Assembly: GCA_002633025.1 (NCBI GenBank) | Contig: NMRB01000879.1 | Location: forward strand, 29,989-93,988 | DNA: 64,000 nt | Direction: 5' to 3' | Origin: Notospermus geniculatus | Lineage: Eukaryota; Nemertea; Pilidiophora; Heteronemertea; Lineidae | Shown here: positions 44,410-55,280 of the stretch, piece by piece | Layout of the letters: every line of letters starts with the position of its first letter | How positions within the stretch are numbered: position 1 is the stretch's first letter | Notes under the pieces: generated by a model | What the model saw: only the letters and a program-made list of their open reading frames with translations | Databases searched by the model: none | Told to the model about the DNA's origin: nothing | Translations under genes and position numbers: made by a program

Positions 44410-45888
44410 CCTATATGGTGCGATCAAAGTATTACCAACCTTTACTTCTTTCTGACTGAACTGAAGTTCGTTTATAAATAGAGCGTCGCCATTTTGCAGT
44501 CATGTGACCCCCCCAAAATGGCCAATCAGCATGGCTGTAAACATCTGGATTCAAAATCAACCAATCAGCATCGATACCAGGATTTCGGTATTCTCGTTAC
44601 AAAAAATGTTGAGGTTGGTGTCAGTCTCTGTATTGCTGCGCATTTCGCGCATGGAGTTCGCGCATGCGTCTTACAGAGACTGAGTGCCTCAGTCTAGTGG
44701 AACGGGCGAAGATGGATGGGACTGACACTGAACAACAGTGAAAACCCATGCCTGGTGTAGCGTTTTTAGTCCTCTTATGTAAGGTACTTCCGGAGGGTAC
44801 GCCACAAGGTAGGATTCGTGAACAACTACTATGAACAACTAAGATTGATTAAAATATAAAGTACATGTATAACAATTTATTATAAAACTTCCTTAAGACC
44901 AGAATACATGACAATCAACTTCCTTTCTTCCACTGTAACGCACTAAGATGTCGAACTATTTGAGTTGTATCCAAGTTACAGATGAGACAGAACAAATATT
45001 AGAGATCCTTTTTACGTGCAATGATGTAGATGACATATGTATTACAACGATACGCCTATGTTCGGAGAAAGTGATGACGTCATCACAATAGTTAAGCCGG
45101 GGCCACGGGACTAATAGTACTTCTCTACTACGAAACGCACCTGTTGATGTCAGATGAATGAATGACCCAACGTCCCGCCCGACGCGGTATTTATACAAAA
45201 ATGACGTACCCACAATTCATTGCGGTACCCCGAAACGACCAATCACGGCGCAGGATTTTCAGAGTTTTTACAGGCCTAGAATACGCACCCCAAATTCAAC
45301 ACGCTATAACTTGAGAACCACAACAGATATCGAAAAACCCCACGGTCAAAATTTAGATAATAGATCCAAGAAATATCCACGAAGGTCTGGTCGCAAAATA
45401 TAAAGATTAACCCCAGTGGCCGAGACATTTACTGAGAGGGACGTGCCCGGGGCGGTACCAAAAATGAAACAATCGAGTTTACTCCTGACAACGGTTACCA
45501 ATAGTTACCTGGCTACGGCACTGTAGGCCAAGGGTTACCGCGAACAAAGTAAGATTTCCGTACTTTTGCAAATTTATCCAAGGTAAACCATTATACCATT
45601 TGAAAGCTGAGATTTTCTACTTTCATACACGTAAGTATCATAACCAGATTAAATTTATGGGTCTAGAAATTGACTCGAGAATCGCACGCGTTCACCGCGG
45701 CCGTAGCGTGAGACAGGGTGTCAAACATGGCGGGCGGCCCGGCCCGAAAGATTCCACAAAAGTTTCGCAAATTGCGACAAGCAGACCAGGTGTCACGTCT
45801 TATGACGGAGATGAGGTAAAAGTTACAACTTATCTGAACAGAATGACACCAGCGGTAATGAAACATACAGGGTAGTTCCAAAAATATT
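44410..45888. other. Non-coding stretch with a small foldback
   Basis: TCAGTCTCTGTATTGCTGCG and CGCATGCGTCTTACAGAGACTGA (about 44620-44690) form an inverted pair. No exon supported. Confidence 0.4.
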
Positions 45889-45889
45889 A

Positions 45890-46017
45890 GGGAGTTTTCG
45901 CAAAGTCCCCGAAACGCCAACGCGTACGTCTATCCTTTTGTTCGGTGCTCTGTTCATGGCATCGAACAATGGGATTGGCGTTCCCATTGGCGTTTCGGGG
46001 GCTTTGCGAAAACTCCC
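45890..46017. mobile_element. MITE, GGGAGTTTTCGCAAAG family, copy 2
   Basis: Flanked by TA (45888-45889, 46018-46019). Ends GGGAGTTTTCGCAAAGTCCC and GGGGGCTTTGCGAAAACTCCC; 128 bp. Confidence 0.85.
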
Positions 46018-46019
46018 TA

Positions 46020-47277
46020 TTAACATGAAAAGTCGCGGACCGAAGATCGCGAAGTAGACCAAGGTCACAGAGGCCTAGTACATAATGTACAGCAGGCAGA
46101 TTTTACCATTGCAGCATAGCGCAATACATAACACATTACGAGTGTACATCGGCATAGCAGCGGCCATGCCAAGTGTCAAAGGTCGTAGTGCATAACTCCC
46201 GGGAAATACAAACTGTACGTGAGACAACCTAACTGTAAAGATCTCTTAAATCTAGACCAACGTTAGAGAAACTTGCTAGTAATAGCGAAAAAGGGGTACC
46301 AGTACACACTTACTTAAAAGAGAGCTCATAAAGGTTAGAACCAAGGTCCAACAGAACGAAATTTAGGTAGGCTACACAGCGGATCATGTGACTGAACTGA
46401 CCTTTGAACTAAGATAGAAATAGACCTAGGCCCCATATAAAATTGATGTGATGGCACGATTTTTTACACAGCCCCCCACAAGATTCATGTCACATGAATT
46501 TAACTATTACGAAATCATATAATTTTTATAGGCAAGTCCAAACAGTCAGAAAATAACTGGACGGATCGTCATGGACGGACAGACCTCTAGTTGAACGAAC
46601 GGATGTGAAACATCAGCTTCCTTCTTGGAGGGGAGCCCAATCAAAACGTTACGTATAACACGACAACGGACGGAGTTCCGTAATACGACATAGTAAATCC
46701 AACATACATGTAACGATAACAGTACCTAACGAGACGAACATCGAACTGCGACATCTGAACGTTATATTCACCAAACGAACACGACGTAACGAACGTGCCC
46801 TTCACACCTATCGTTTGTATGAGGAGCCGATTGAAGAAAAACTAACGAAGCGTAAACTTTCCAACGAACACAATACCTCCAAACGTCAGCAGCGTATTGT
46901 TAATCCAAGAGTGAACAGATTTTAACCTTCGGAAACATTGACGAATCCAAACAACGTAACGATGCGGGCCATCAAAACTCAATTAACCGTTCCTTCCAAC
47001 CAGTTGCGACTTCGTGAATAAAAGGAAAACACGGTAAAGCACTCACGAACAAATTAACGTTCCAACAAGCGAAAACTACCACGAAAGATGCAACTTATCC
47101 ACACACATGATGGGCACAAAACGAGCAGTGAACTCTCTCTTCGGAAACATCAATAATATATCCCGGTCATACTCTGTTTGTATGATTAGAAATTTACGAA
47201 AGAACAAACATTACTCCGTATCACATTATAATCCAACGACGATTCATCGGTTACATAACATGTATCCATAACCGACA
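46020..47277. other. AT-rich non-coding stretch, possible 3' end of the gypsy relic
   Basis: No exon supported. It follows the minus-strand third-ORF relic and could be its untranslated region and LTR, but no LTR pair was recognised. Confidence 0.3.
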
Positions 47278-47959
47278 TTACTCCTCGAACTTACCGGTTG
47301 ATTTACTCCCATAAATCCACGTGCGCGTAGTCGTAACTATACGTCCGTTTGGGAACGTTTCCGTGGTAACGCGTCGATACTCCCGTGGAACTAATCCAGC
47401 AGGATTAGGCCGTGTTCCAAGGTCGATCTTTCGTAGTCTGTATTTCATGTGATTCGTCCTTGGATCCTTCACTTCGCATAGAGGTTCCAATGGAATAATC
47501 TTAGGCTGCACCGCAGTCGCATCAGGCGAAGACGGCGGTGTTAAGCAAGGTTCATTGGCACACGGAATTGGTCCGGTTCGGGTCCGTAAAAAATCTTTCA
47601 AATGGACTTCAGCGTTGTCGTATCCGGAAAACTAGGGGCAAACGGACTGGAAACGGATCGGATCCGTGCGCCAATGAACCTTGCTTTACTCGTTTAACCT
47701 CACAGGTGGGTTGAGGCCCTGCGGGGGACTCATATGGGTACCGGTACTCCAACTGTAACCCGAGGGGGGTCGGGTGGTATACATGACCGTTCGATGGTGA
47801 GCCTACTACATATTCCTCTTCCAGCTCGGAAATGTCCTTCGCCCCCTTTTTTTCTTCGACTTCAGGTTCAACGTCACTAATGTCACTGTCCATGGGCTCG
47901 TCCAATACAGGTGCACCGGGGTCCGAACGCACAACGGACGAACGGGGCTCGCATCTCAA
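47278..47959 (-). pseudogene. Divergent homologue of the gypsy third ORF, split by a MITE
   Basis: Minus strand. An acidic part (PMDSDISDVEPEVEEKKGAK, ELEEEYVVG) is followed by a 140-bp MITE and then the conserved C-terminal part (SPDATAVQPKIIPLEPL, YRLRKIDLGTRPNP, NGRIVTTTRTWIYG). The last block matches NGTIVTVTRTWRYG of the gypsy third ORF, at a similar distance from the stop, and IIPLEPL matches LIPLDNA. No zinc fingers are seen: the upstream end is cut by a BEL LTR fragment at 47965. The similarity is low enough to indicate a separate family. Confidence 0.6.
47545..47684. mobile_element. TTAA-type MITE, GCAAGGTTCATTGGC family, copy 1
   Basis: Ends GCAAGGTTCATTGGCACACG and the complement. 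TTAA lies at 47541-47544 and TTTA (one change) at 47685-47688. It interrupts the third-ORF relic. The second member is at 58290-58431. Confidence 0.8.
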
Positions 47960-47964
47960 ATTAT

Positions 47965-48004
47965 CATTATTCTTTCAACGTGGAATTGGAGCAATTACGT
48001 TACA
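47965..48004 (+). mobile_element. BEL/Pao LTR fragment
   Basis: ATTCTTTCAACGTGGAATTG and the following bases to GTTACA match the last 40 bases of both BEL LTRs. It abuts the upstream end of the third-ORF relic. Confidence 0.6.
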
Positions 48005-48880
48005 ATGACTATGATTTTTCACAAGGATGTAGGCAGCGATTCGGATTATTTTGATTGGTGAATTAGGGGTATTTTATGCCTAGATCTCGAAGCAGCTATT
48101 CATGTTTTAGGCCTACATATTTGCTGAAATTTCTTATCTTGACCCTATGTCCTGAATATAGGCAAACAATGAACATCCTCATGGGCATGACTAGTAGGCC
48201 TACCAGAACCGATATCTTCTGACAGCGATATTCTGACTGTACGGCAACATTTAAAGGGTCAGTCTGCTGATGGTGTCAGTAGGCCTACATTCCACGGGAA
48301 GGCCTACTGATTTAAGGTGAGGTCTGGGTATTGGTGATATCAAGCAGATGTAGGCCTAAAGGCCACGGCGAGATACGACCCCCTAAAGTCACCTAGTGCT
48401 CAAAACGTCGCTAGACTTGGCTCATACATGTATGGTTTAAAGCGATCTTTGTCGTGCCAGTCAAGGTGACTGGAGTCTTTTCTGAAATCTAGTGTGGAAA
48501 AGTGCCAGCCTGAAGAAGACCCCGGTTGGGGTCGAAAATTTGCTAAGTCCTGGAAGTTGACTTCTTGATATTTACCTATTTAGTCAAGGTGCCTGGAGAG
48601 AGAATCAAACGCCGCCATCTTGAATCTTTTACTTTACTCACATCGGGAGTTTATCGTCTACTAAGAGCATTTTTGCACAAGGGGTGTGTCTTTGCTGCCT
48701 TCGAATAGCATTTAGAACACGGTCAACTGCAAATCTGGGCTTACCTAAGTCCCTTTAAATAACATCAACATGCATCATAGGTATACACCAGTAGTCTTTT
48801 GTTCTTCCTATTTGTTTAAGTCGACTTGCATTTCATAGAGGCGGTTTCAGAACATGGAGCAGTCTCATGTGAGTGAACTA
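48005..48880. other. Non-coding stretch rich in TAGGCCTAC words
   Basis: TAGGCCTAC or close variants occur many times between 48110 and 48360. The GAAGACCCC hairpin repeat is at 48510-48575. No exon supported. Confidence 0.5.
48510..48575 (+). repeat. Hairpin repeat CTGAAGAAGACCCC...GGGGTCGAAA, copy 1
   Basis: The stem GACCCC/GGGGTC is closed by a GGTT-type loop and bounded by CTGAAGA and GAAA, followed by CTGGAAGTTGACTTC. Copy 2 at 56981 has the same stem and flanks but a different loop. Sequences of this form are common in repeats of animal genomes, some linked to Penelope-like elements. Confidence 0.55.
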
Positions 48881-48967
48881 CAGGGTGGGCCAGAGAAAGC
48901 GTCCCTCGTACAATAACATTTCTATTGTTCCCTTTTGTTCGAGGGGCACTTTGTCAGGCCCACCCTG
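48881..48967. mobile_element. Small mariner-type MITE (87 bp)
   Basis: Ends CAGGGTGGGCC and GGCCCACCCTG, flanked by TA (48879-48880, 48968-48969). CAGGGTGGGCC resembles mariner termini. Confidence 0.75.
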
Positions 48968-48989
48968 TAGTAGCCAGGCCATTGGCTCG

Positions 48990-50398
48990 TATTTATAAAA
49001 GTTAGCAAATGCTTTTCCTTAAGGGCGAGCCATTGTTGTGAATTTTTGAAATGTGGTGAGGCGTTGTAAATAAAAGATGTCAAAATACCATAAAAGTACA
49101 AGTTGTATGACGGAAATGAAGGCACCTGCGGGGTCTATAAGTCAAAAGGAATTGAATGAGATGTATCTTGGAACGCACTAATTAGCTAATGAGTTGAAAC
49201 AAAGGACTAGTAATCGGTACACTTTCCCACGAAATGGTACATTTTGAGGATCAAACGACAAGTGGATCATAAAGTTCGAGGTTTTTTCTATTTAGTCCAC
49301 CCATTTTGACAGCAATATTTTCAACAGGTATAGAGTACTCGGCATTTTAATTCCATGCCTGTAGCCAGATTTTCCAAAACAGGGCGGCCATATTGGATTT
49401 GGATTTTACTTCCTGGTTGTCCTTTTTGTACTGAGCGTGTATGGTGTACATGAAGAGCATGTCAGGACACCCTCGCCACCCCAGGTTCTATGGATTTGTG
49501 ACATTGTTGCCACACCTTCAATGTGTCATTTACATGCTTCCTCTCCAAGAAAATTGTACCTGTTTTTCGTGTTTGGTGAATTTCTTTGTTTACGATTATG
49601 TAATGTAATTAAGCTGTAATCCTTGGGACTTTCCTCATTTTCCGTGTCTATAAAGCACAGTGATCACATTGGACTATAAAAACAGTCAACTGGGGGTGTC
49701 TTTGTTGCTTTTCTCAGAGGGGCCTGGATTGAAGCAATATGAAAATTCACAATGATGGCTCGCCCTTAAAGGTTACCTGAGAAGCTTCCCAGCACTGAGT
49801 CTCTCTCGAAAGATGTTCGAGTAAAAATCACTTCAGTGAAAGGTGCATGAAGATTGGACCATTAATTACAGTGTTATACCAAATTTAAGATGTTGTTTCT
49901 ACATGACAACCAAACAACTTGGTATCCATGGCTGTCCAGGCGGCGGGTTCGTGAGGTAAATTGTGCTGTCCAGAAATTCTAAAATTGCTCTCAGAATCCA
50001 TATTGAGGGAAATAACTGCAGTACGACTGACTGAACAAGAAAAATACATCAAAACTACGCCTAACTGCCCAAGTTAAATGAGTTATTTTAATGTTTTTTG
50101 CATGTTTACAAAATCCAATGACATCAAATGTGCTGTTCTCCGCTGCCTGACATGGTTGTCAGGGGTGTGTAGTAGTCGTATTTAAATTGCCATAACTTTG
50201 TAATGGGTGACCCGATTTTCATGCGGTTTGCAGTTTCATGTTGCCTGACTAATGCTCTATAGTATTACGCAGAAAACCAGAAGTCGATAAAAGCTTCTCA
50301 GGTAACCTTTAAGATTTGCACAGTGAGGTCCAATGTAAATGTACTACAAAACATGAAGGAAAAGCATTATTTGCTAGCTTTTATAAATACATGTACCA
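48990..50398. repeat. Outer foldback element enclosing another MITE
   Basis: GTATTTATAAAAGTTAGCAA and its complement TTGCTAGCTTTTATAAATAC (50370-50396) form the ends. A second inverted pair, TTAAGGGCGAGCCATTGTTGTG (49019) with the complement at 49747, lies inside. The region 49040-49740 between them has no supported exon. Confidence 0.5.
49770..50308. mobile_element. TTAA-flanked MITE nested in the outer foldback
   Basis: TTAA (49766-49769, 50309-50312) flanks AGGTTACCTGAGAAGCTT and AAGCTTCTCAGGTAACCT. 539 bp, non-coding. Confidence 0.8.
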
Positions 50399-50770
50399 CC
50401 CAGTATCTCCGCTGGAAAGGTCTAATAGTGCACTCACTCAAGCACACCACCCCGGCAGATGACGTGGCAAAAAATAATTGGTAAGTACCGGACTACATAG
50501 CCTAGTGTGTTAGACGAAATTCCACGTTTTGAAGAGCGCAGATAAAGCATACTGCCATTAATTTAATTGTGGCATCGGATGGCGCGATTTGGATTGCCGT
50601 CTCCTCGAGCCAAATTGGGAAAATATACTCTCGTATTAGGCCTAGGCCTACATGTTGTTGTGTTCTCTGGCATTATCACCATATCATGTTATCTGCTTAC
50701 ATGTCGAAGGCTGCCACAATAACCGCAAATAACACGTTCACAAAGATATTTCTTATTCACAAAGATAACG

Positions 50771-51129
50771 ATGACTTGCTCTCCGGGAAGTGAGCGAGAC
50801 ACATGCGATGAGGTCAACATGTCCCAGTCCGAAATGAATGTTACACTGGCTTTCTCGAGCAACTGGGCGGTCGTGAGTGCAGTTAAAATATTTAAATATT
50901 TTTTTGTGTACATTGGCTTCGGTGTCATCGGGAACATCATCTCTCTCCTTGTGACAACACTCAAAGACAACAGAAAGCTCAGCACCTGCGTCTATATGGC
51001 AGCGTTATCTGTCGTCGATACAATGGTACTACTAATCCAGGCGACTTATCTCATTGCGGATTTTATTTTCTCTACCATTTCTACGGAACAAAGTGTCAAG
51101 CCAGGTTCATTTGCTGTTTCGCTGCAGAA
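50771..51129 (+). CDS. Class A GPCR, paralogue 1, exon 1
   Basis: Encodes residues 1-119 and part of 120. N-terminus MTCSPGSERDTC with an N-glycosylation sequon (NVT at 23). TM1 is about residues 41-63 with the GN signature (GNIISLL, Asn 1.50 at 55). The KDNRKLST loop follows, then TM2 about 72-95 with the Asp of ALSVVDT (2.50). The exon ends CAGAA before GTAAGT in phase 2. The ATG is chosen because both paralogues start there and their first 13 residues agree while upstream frames do not. Together with 53199-53916 it makes 358 codons plus stop. Confidence 0.85.
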
Positions 51130-51988
51130 GTAAGTATACATAGGTACAAACCTACATGTAGGTCACAAGGACTGAGTGTGATGGACCCCCCCCCCCCCGA
51201 AGAGGAAGTACATTAGATCTACTCCTGGTTTTTGACGCGTCCGAATTCGATGGGAAAGTCAGAAGCTACAACTAAAAACCAAATCGGCATAGGGATCTCA
51301 TTCTCGCTTAACCGACAAACGAGTGATCCGCTCTAGCGTTTTTTGCTTGAGACGCGGTTACGTTCCCTTGCGGTTACCTTAGGACTTCCGACTGCCATAT
51401 ACATGTAAGGCGATCGCAAGGGACCGCATCCCCGTCTCTAGCCCAAATCGCGACAGTGGATTCGGCGCAAAACTGCATGCATAAAACCAGGGCCTCGCAT
51501 GTTTTTAAAAAACGCCCGCGCCACAGCGCGGGCAGTACCTGAAATAACTTGGGACGTCGGCCATGTTTTAGTCGGACTCCAAACATGATAGAGTACCCAA
51601 GCATGTAGGTTGCAGCACCTTATTTGCGCCCTGACCACCAACAAGTGATCAACGCTGTAAGTGCATGTGCATGTACATGTAGGCCAACATATCAGAAAAG
51701 CGAAAAACTGAAAAAGTATTCAAATGAAAAAAGGAAAAGCCCGGATCCGGATTCGGTTCACTGCCCATTACTACAACCCATTCCTATAAACTCGAGCCAA
51801 GAATGTTTAGAGTTGTTGGCCGATCGATCGAGGCATGTAAAATCGATTGCAGACAGATGAAAAATGCGTGACGAGTGGTGAACTTTGAAACGGACTCTAC
51901 TAACCAGGCGGGAAAGGACTTAAATAATTCAATTGGTTGATGATTGACATGAAATATCGGTTTTACCTGATAGTAAACTTAGTTCCCC

Positions 51989-52133
51989 AGGTGCCTATAG
52001 AGAGATTTTGGTGATATCCGAGTGAAATCTTCCCGTGAGCCAAAAAAATTTTAATCAGGGCATTTTTAGACCTTAATTAGTTTATAAGGGGTAACTGAAA
52101 CAATTTTTTTGAGAAAACTCTCTATAGGCACCT
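51989..52133. repeat. Foldback in the GPCR intron, AGGTGCCTATAGAGAG type
   Basis: AGGTGCCTATAGAGAG and CTCTCTATAGGCACCT are inverted ends. The middle is AT-rich. Confidence 0.6.
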
Positions 52134-52152
52134 GCAGACTACCTGCCTTTAG

Positions 52153-52606
52153 GTAATGGTATAATCCGTAACCGCGCAGTCGGTACCCACGAGTCAGAAT
52201 TTCGTCCCGAAAATGAAAGGTCATGGGGGTTTAAGATCAAATTCCCCATTTGGGATCCCTGTCAAGTTATGTTTCTGAAACTTGGAGGGATGAATGAAGG
52301 GCAATAAGAATTGTTTTTTTTATCATGGGCTTGTAGAGTGGGTTGGATTTTGTGTATATTCCAGGTTTTTCTATGAAAAAGCCATATGTTGACCCTTTCC
52401 TGCGCGGACAAAACCTAATGAAGAAAATCATACAAAAACAAAAGAGCTAATTAGTCATTTATGTCATCAAAAATAATGTCTATTGCCCTTCATTCATCCC
52501 TCCCAAGTTTCAGAAACATAACTTCACAGGGATCCCAAATGGGGAATTTGATCTTAAACCCCCATGACCTTTTAGGGTCCAATTAAAAGTTAATTAATAC
52601 CATTAC
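52153..52606. repeat. Foldback in the GPCR intron, TAATGGTAT ends
   Basis: The outer pair TAATGGTATAAT/ATTAATACCATTA encloses strong arms: AAAGGTCATGGGGGTTTAAG, AATTCCCCATTTGGGATCCC and ATGAATGAAGGGCAATA, each with its complement on the right. Confidence 0.7.
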
Positions 52607-52808
52607 TACTAACCCAAATCCACTTTTTTTTTAATCAGAATGTACGGAGGAGGGTCTATATTTAAATAATAAACTTTGTTAAATAGATTACTTTTGGTCG
52701 TCGAAAAGATATCCAGTCTTCAATGTTGTGCGTGCATTATTTTTTTCCTTTAGGTATCATCATTAGCGAAGGTAAGAACGAACCTATAGAGTGCAGAATT
52801 TTTCATTA

Positions 52809-53170
52809 GGGATCATCTCAAAATTGCTTGATGCCCAGAGAGGGGGGGAGGGGGATAAGCACTTTCCTGACCAAAATTTCATCTTTTAAAAAACTTTTGG
52901 CATCACATGTAAGTAGAAGGTCTGGAATAATCACAATAAGTAGAAGGAAACCAGATAACTTCCACATTAGGAAGATTATCATGTTTTATCATGTGCCCTA
53001 CTGGTCCTCCATATAAACACTTTAATTCTGACATACAAGTGTTGATGCCACACATATGAGTTTTTTCGTTATGGGGGGGGGGGGGGGNNNNNNNNNNNNG
53101 GGGGGGGGGGTCCAGAGCGAGATGAAAAAAAATTTCCATCTCTTTGGGCATCAAGCAATGAGATGATCCC
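52809..53170. mobile_element. MITE next to the GPCR 3' splice site
   Basis: Flanked by TTA (52806-52808, 53171-53173). Ends GGGATCATCTCA and TGAGATGATCCC; the subterminal TTGCTTGATGCCCAGAG is also mirrored. It ends 28 bases before the acceptor AG. Confidence 0.75.
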
Positions 53171-53198
53171 TTACTTGAACGATGAAACTATTTTACAG

Positions 53199-53916
53199 GT
53201 TCATTTGGTACTCCGCCAACACATTTGGCATGGCATCAGGTCTTTTCCTGGCTATGATTAGTATGGATCGGGCCATCGCAATCCAGTTTCCCCTGAAGAC
53301 AAAAATTGTCTGTACACCTTCGAATGCTAGGAAGATCATTATTTGTGCGTTTCTTTTGCCAGCGGGGATAAACATAAATTTCTTCTTTACATATCGTGTT
53401 CAACGAGACTCGGTAACTGGCAGTTTGACGGAAGTGTTAGACTACCCTGATCCCGCTTGGGTGGAGACAGTTGTCGGTTGGTATTTGTTATTATTCGGTT
53501 CTGTCATCCCTTTTAGTATCATAATATCGTGCAACGTCATCATCATCGTCAACGTGCGGATTGCCGCTAAAAAGTGGCAAAGGATGGACACCAAAACTGC
53601 GTCAACAAAAGATAGAGAAAATTACTTAACAAGAATACTAATCCTTGTGTCGCTTGCATATCTAATTCTCTCAATCCCTCTTCGAGTGTTACCTGTGATA
53701 TTCAAAATACCTCAGCTTCAAGAAATGTTCGATTTCTCTAATAATTACTGGAAATTTATGTATGGTCAGGTGCGCACGATATTATTTGTTTTCTTTAGCT
53801 TTAACTTTGCTATCAATTTCTTTCTCTATCTCGTCGGTGGCGGACAGAAGTTTAGGAATGACACCAGGAAGGTATTAACGTTTATTTGCCGTTGTAACAG
53901 ATCTGCGACTGTTTGA
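53199..53916 (+). CDS. Class A GPCR, paralogue 1, exon 2
   Basis: TM3 reads SANTFGMASGLFLAMISMDR; DRY is replaced by DRA. TM4 is about ARKIIICAFLLPAGI, TM5 VVGWYLLLFGSVIPFSIIIS, TM6 LTRILILVSLAYLILSIPLR. In TM7, NFAINFFLY takes the place of NPxxY. A short tail with Cys follows (FICRCNR) and the stop is at 53914-53916. The usual Cys 3.25 is Gln, and the second extracellular loop has no Cys. The fold resembles peptide-receptor-like rhodopsin-family GPCRs, but the ligand is unknown. It acts at the cell surface through G proteins, or may be an atypical receptor given the altered motifs. Confidence 0.85.
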
Positions 53917-53919
53917 AGA

Positions 53920-54300
53920 CATCCCGAGAATACAACACTATACATGTAATATCAAGTATTTCTTTAAAAAGGGACCAAAGTTGGTGTCATAATAGAAACG
54001 TTCCAGCTCCCACAGATTCGTTTGTTCACCTGTATATACTTCCATACCGATTTTAACAGCTCTTGCGGTAATGATCGGTGCGAGCAGATAGCGCGGTTAA
54101 TTCGGAAAAAAGGAGACACTACTCATATCAGAACAGAATTTCGACGTCGTTTCTTCGACGGAGAGCGGCCTCTTCCTAACAACTATTTTTGACGAGTATG
54201 AGTCAGTATTAGTAATTCTGCAGTAAGTACATGTAAATTCTGAACGCAGTTGCAGATGTTGTGAATGGATTTATTTTTCGAACATTGTCCTTAAAAATTA
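53920..54300 (+). other. 3' flank shared by both GPCR paralogues
   Basis: Matches 59930-60290 closely (GACGGAGAGCGGCCTCTTCC, TTTTTGACGAGTATGAGTCA, ATGGATTTATTTTTC). Untranslated region of the duplicated block; no AATAAA close to the stop was seen. Confidence 0.6.
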
Positions 54301-54509
54301 GACCTATTTCGTGTGCCACGAAATTCGCAGTGTTTGTCAGCAAAGATAATTGCCATTGTTTACTTCACGTGGCCCGATCCATTCATAAAATCATGCTGAT
54401 TTGACATGCGCTGAAGGCCGTTGGTTTTAACATCGACAGCACAGCTTGCTCTCTAATTGGCTACTCCGTGAATATCACGCCACCATGATAATGTTCTCGC
54501 TTCGAAATC

Positions 54510-54782
54510 AAAATGGAGGATTAGTAGGCGTCCTGTGTTGAAATTTGCCTGCCGAATACGCTTTCGAAGGTGACATTCGAATAGTGGAGAAGAAAGCAAG
54601 TAATGTAATATGCTGATGACGAGAGATTTGAAGTTTGGCTGCTTGATGCAGTAAGTTTTGCCACCAAATGCCGTAGACCAATAGACCGGCAATGGACACT
54701 GATACACAGATGGTGTACACACATAGAAACTTGAGCCTATGCTGCTGTGCTCCTTTTAAGTAAAAATCCAGTGCCCCCTAAA
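54510..54782 (-). CDS. Candidate exon with one transmembrane segment
   Basis: On the minus strand, after a possible acceptor (GTCTTTAGTTTAG before 54782), the frame reads ALDFYLKGAQQHRLKFLCVY, then TICVSVSIAGLLVYGIWW, a good 20-residue hydrophobic helix, then NLLHQAAKLQISRHQH. No family recognised, no donor fixed, no matching exon. It could be chance coding. Confidence 0.2.
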
Positions 54783-54789
54783 CTAAAGA

Positions 54790-55280
54790 CAGTCCGCACT
54801 GAAGACGCATATCATCTGAAAGAATGCCTTTTATTCTTCCCAAATGGTTACGTGCTGCTCTTAGAAAAATGCTTTTAGAAGAAAGGGCGTGTTCTTTTTC
54901 GGAAAATTTTTCCCAACTAATTTTTCATTACCTTATAGATGACCGATTTTCACAAAAACTTCAGACGTTATATTTTATAATATAAACTAGATAATGGCAT
55001 GTGAAAAGTATGACGTCAACTGCATTAATTAGGAAAACAAAGTACTTTTGCAAAATGTTCAAAATCAGCATGAAAACAGCAAAATCATTTCCCAACTTTT
55101 GCTATACTGAGAGAGTATAGATATTATTAGTCACTGATAAACAAATCAATCTCAACATGATTGTTTGTGAGGAAATATTTGCAAAAAAATGTGAGATTTT
55201 CTTACATGTTTACCCTATTTAAAGAGGGGGTAAAACAGAACAGTCAAGCTAGGCCTATGCAGATAAATGGTGTTATAAAG
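54790..55280. other. AT-rich stretch, nothing assigned
   Basis: No exon, repeat pair or RNA gene that I can support. Confidence 0.4.

Larger units (their letters stand above)
51130..53198 (+). other. Intron of GPCR paralogue 1
   Basis: GTAAGT to TTTTACAG, 2,069 bp, phase 2. It carries three foldback elements absent from paralogue 2 (51989-52133, 52153-52606, 52809-53170), a C-run at 51187-51198, and two G-runs around a 12-base N gap (53088-53099). Confidence 0.8.

Noticed and set aside
51374-51644. Minus-strand frames of 68-76 codons in the GPCR intron
   Set aside because: No homologous segment in paralogue 2, no domain and no splice sites.
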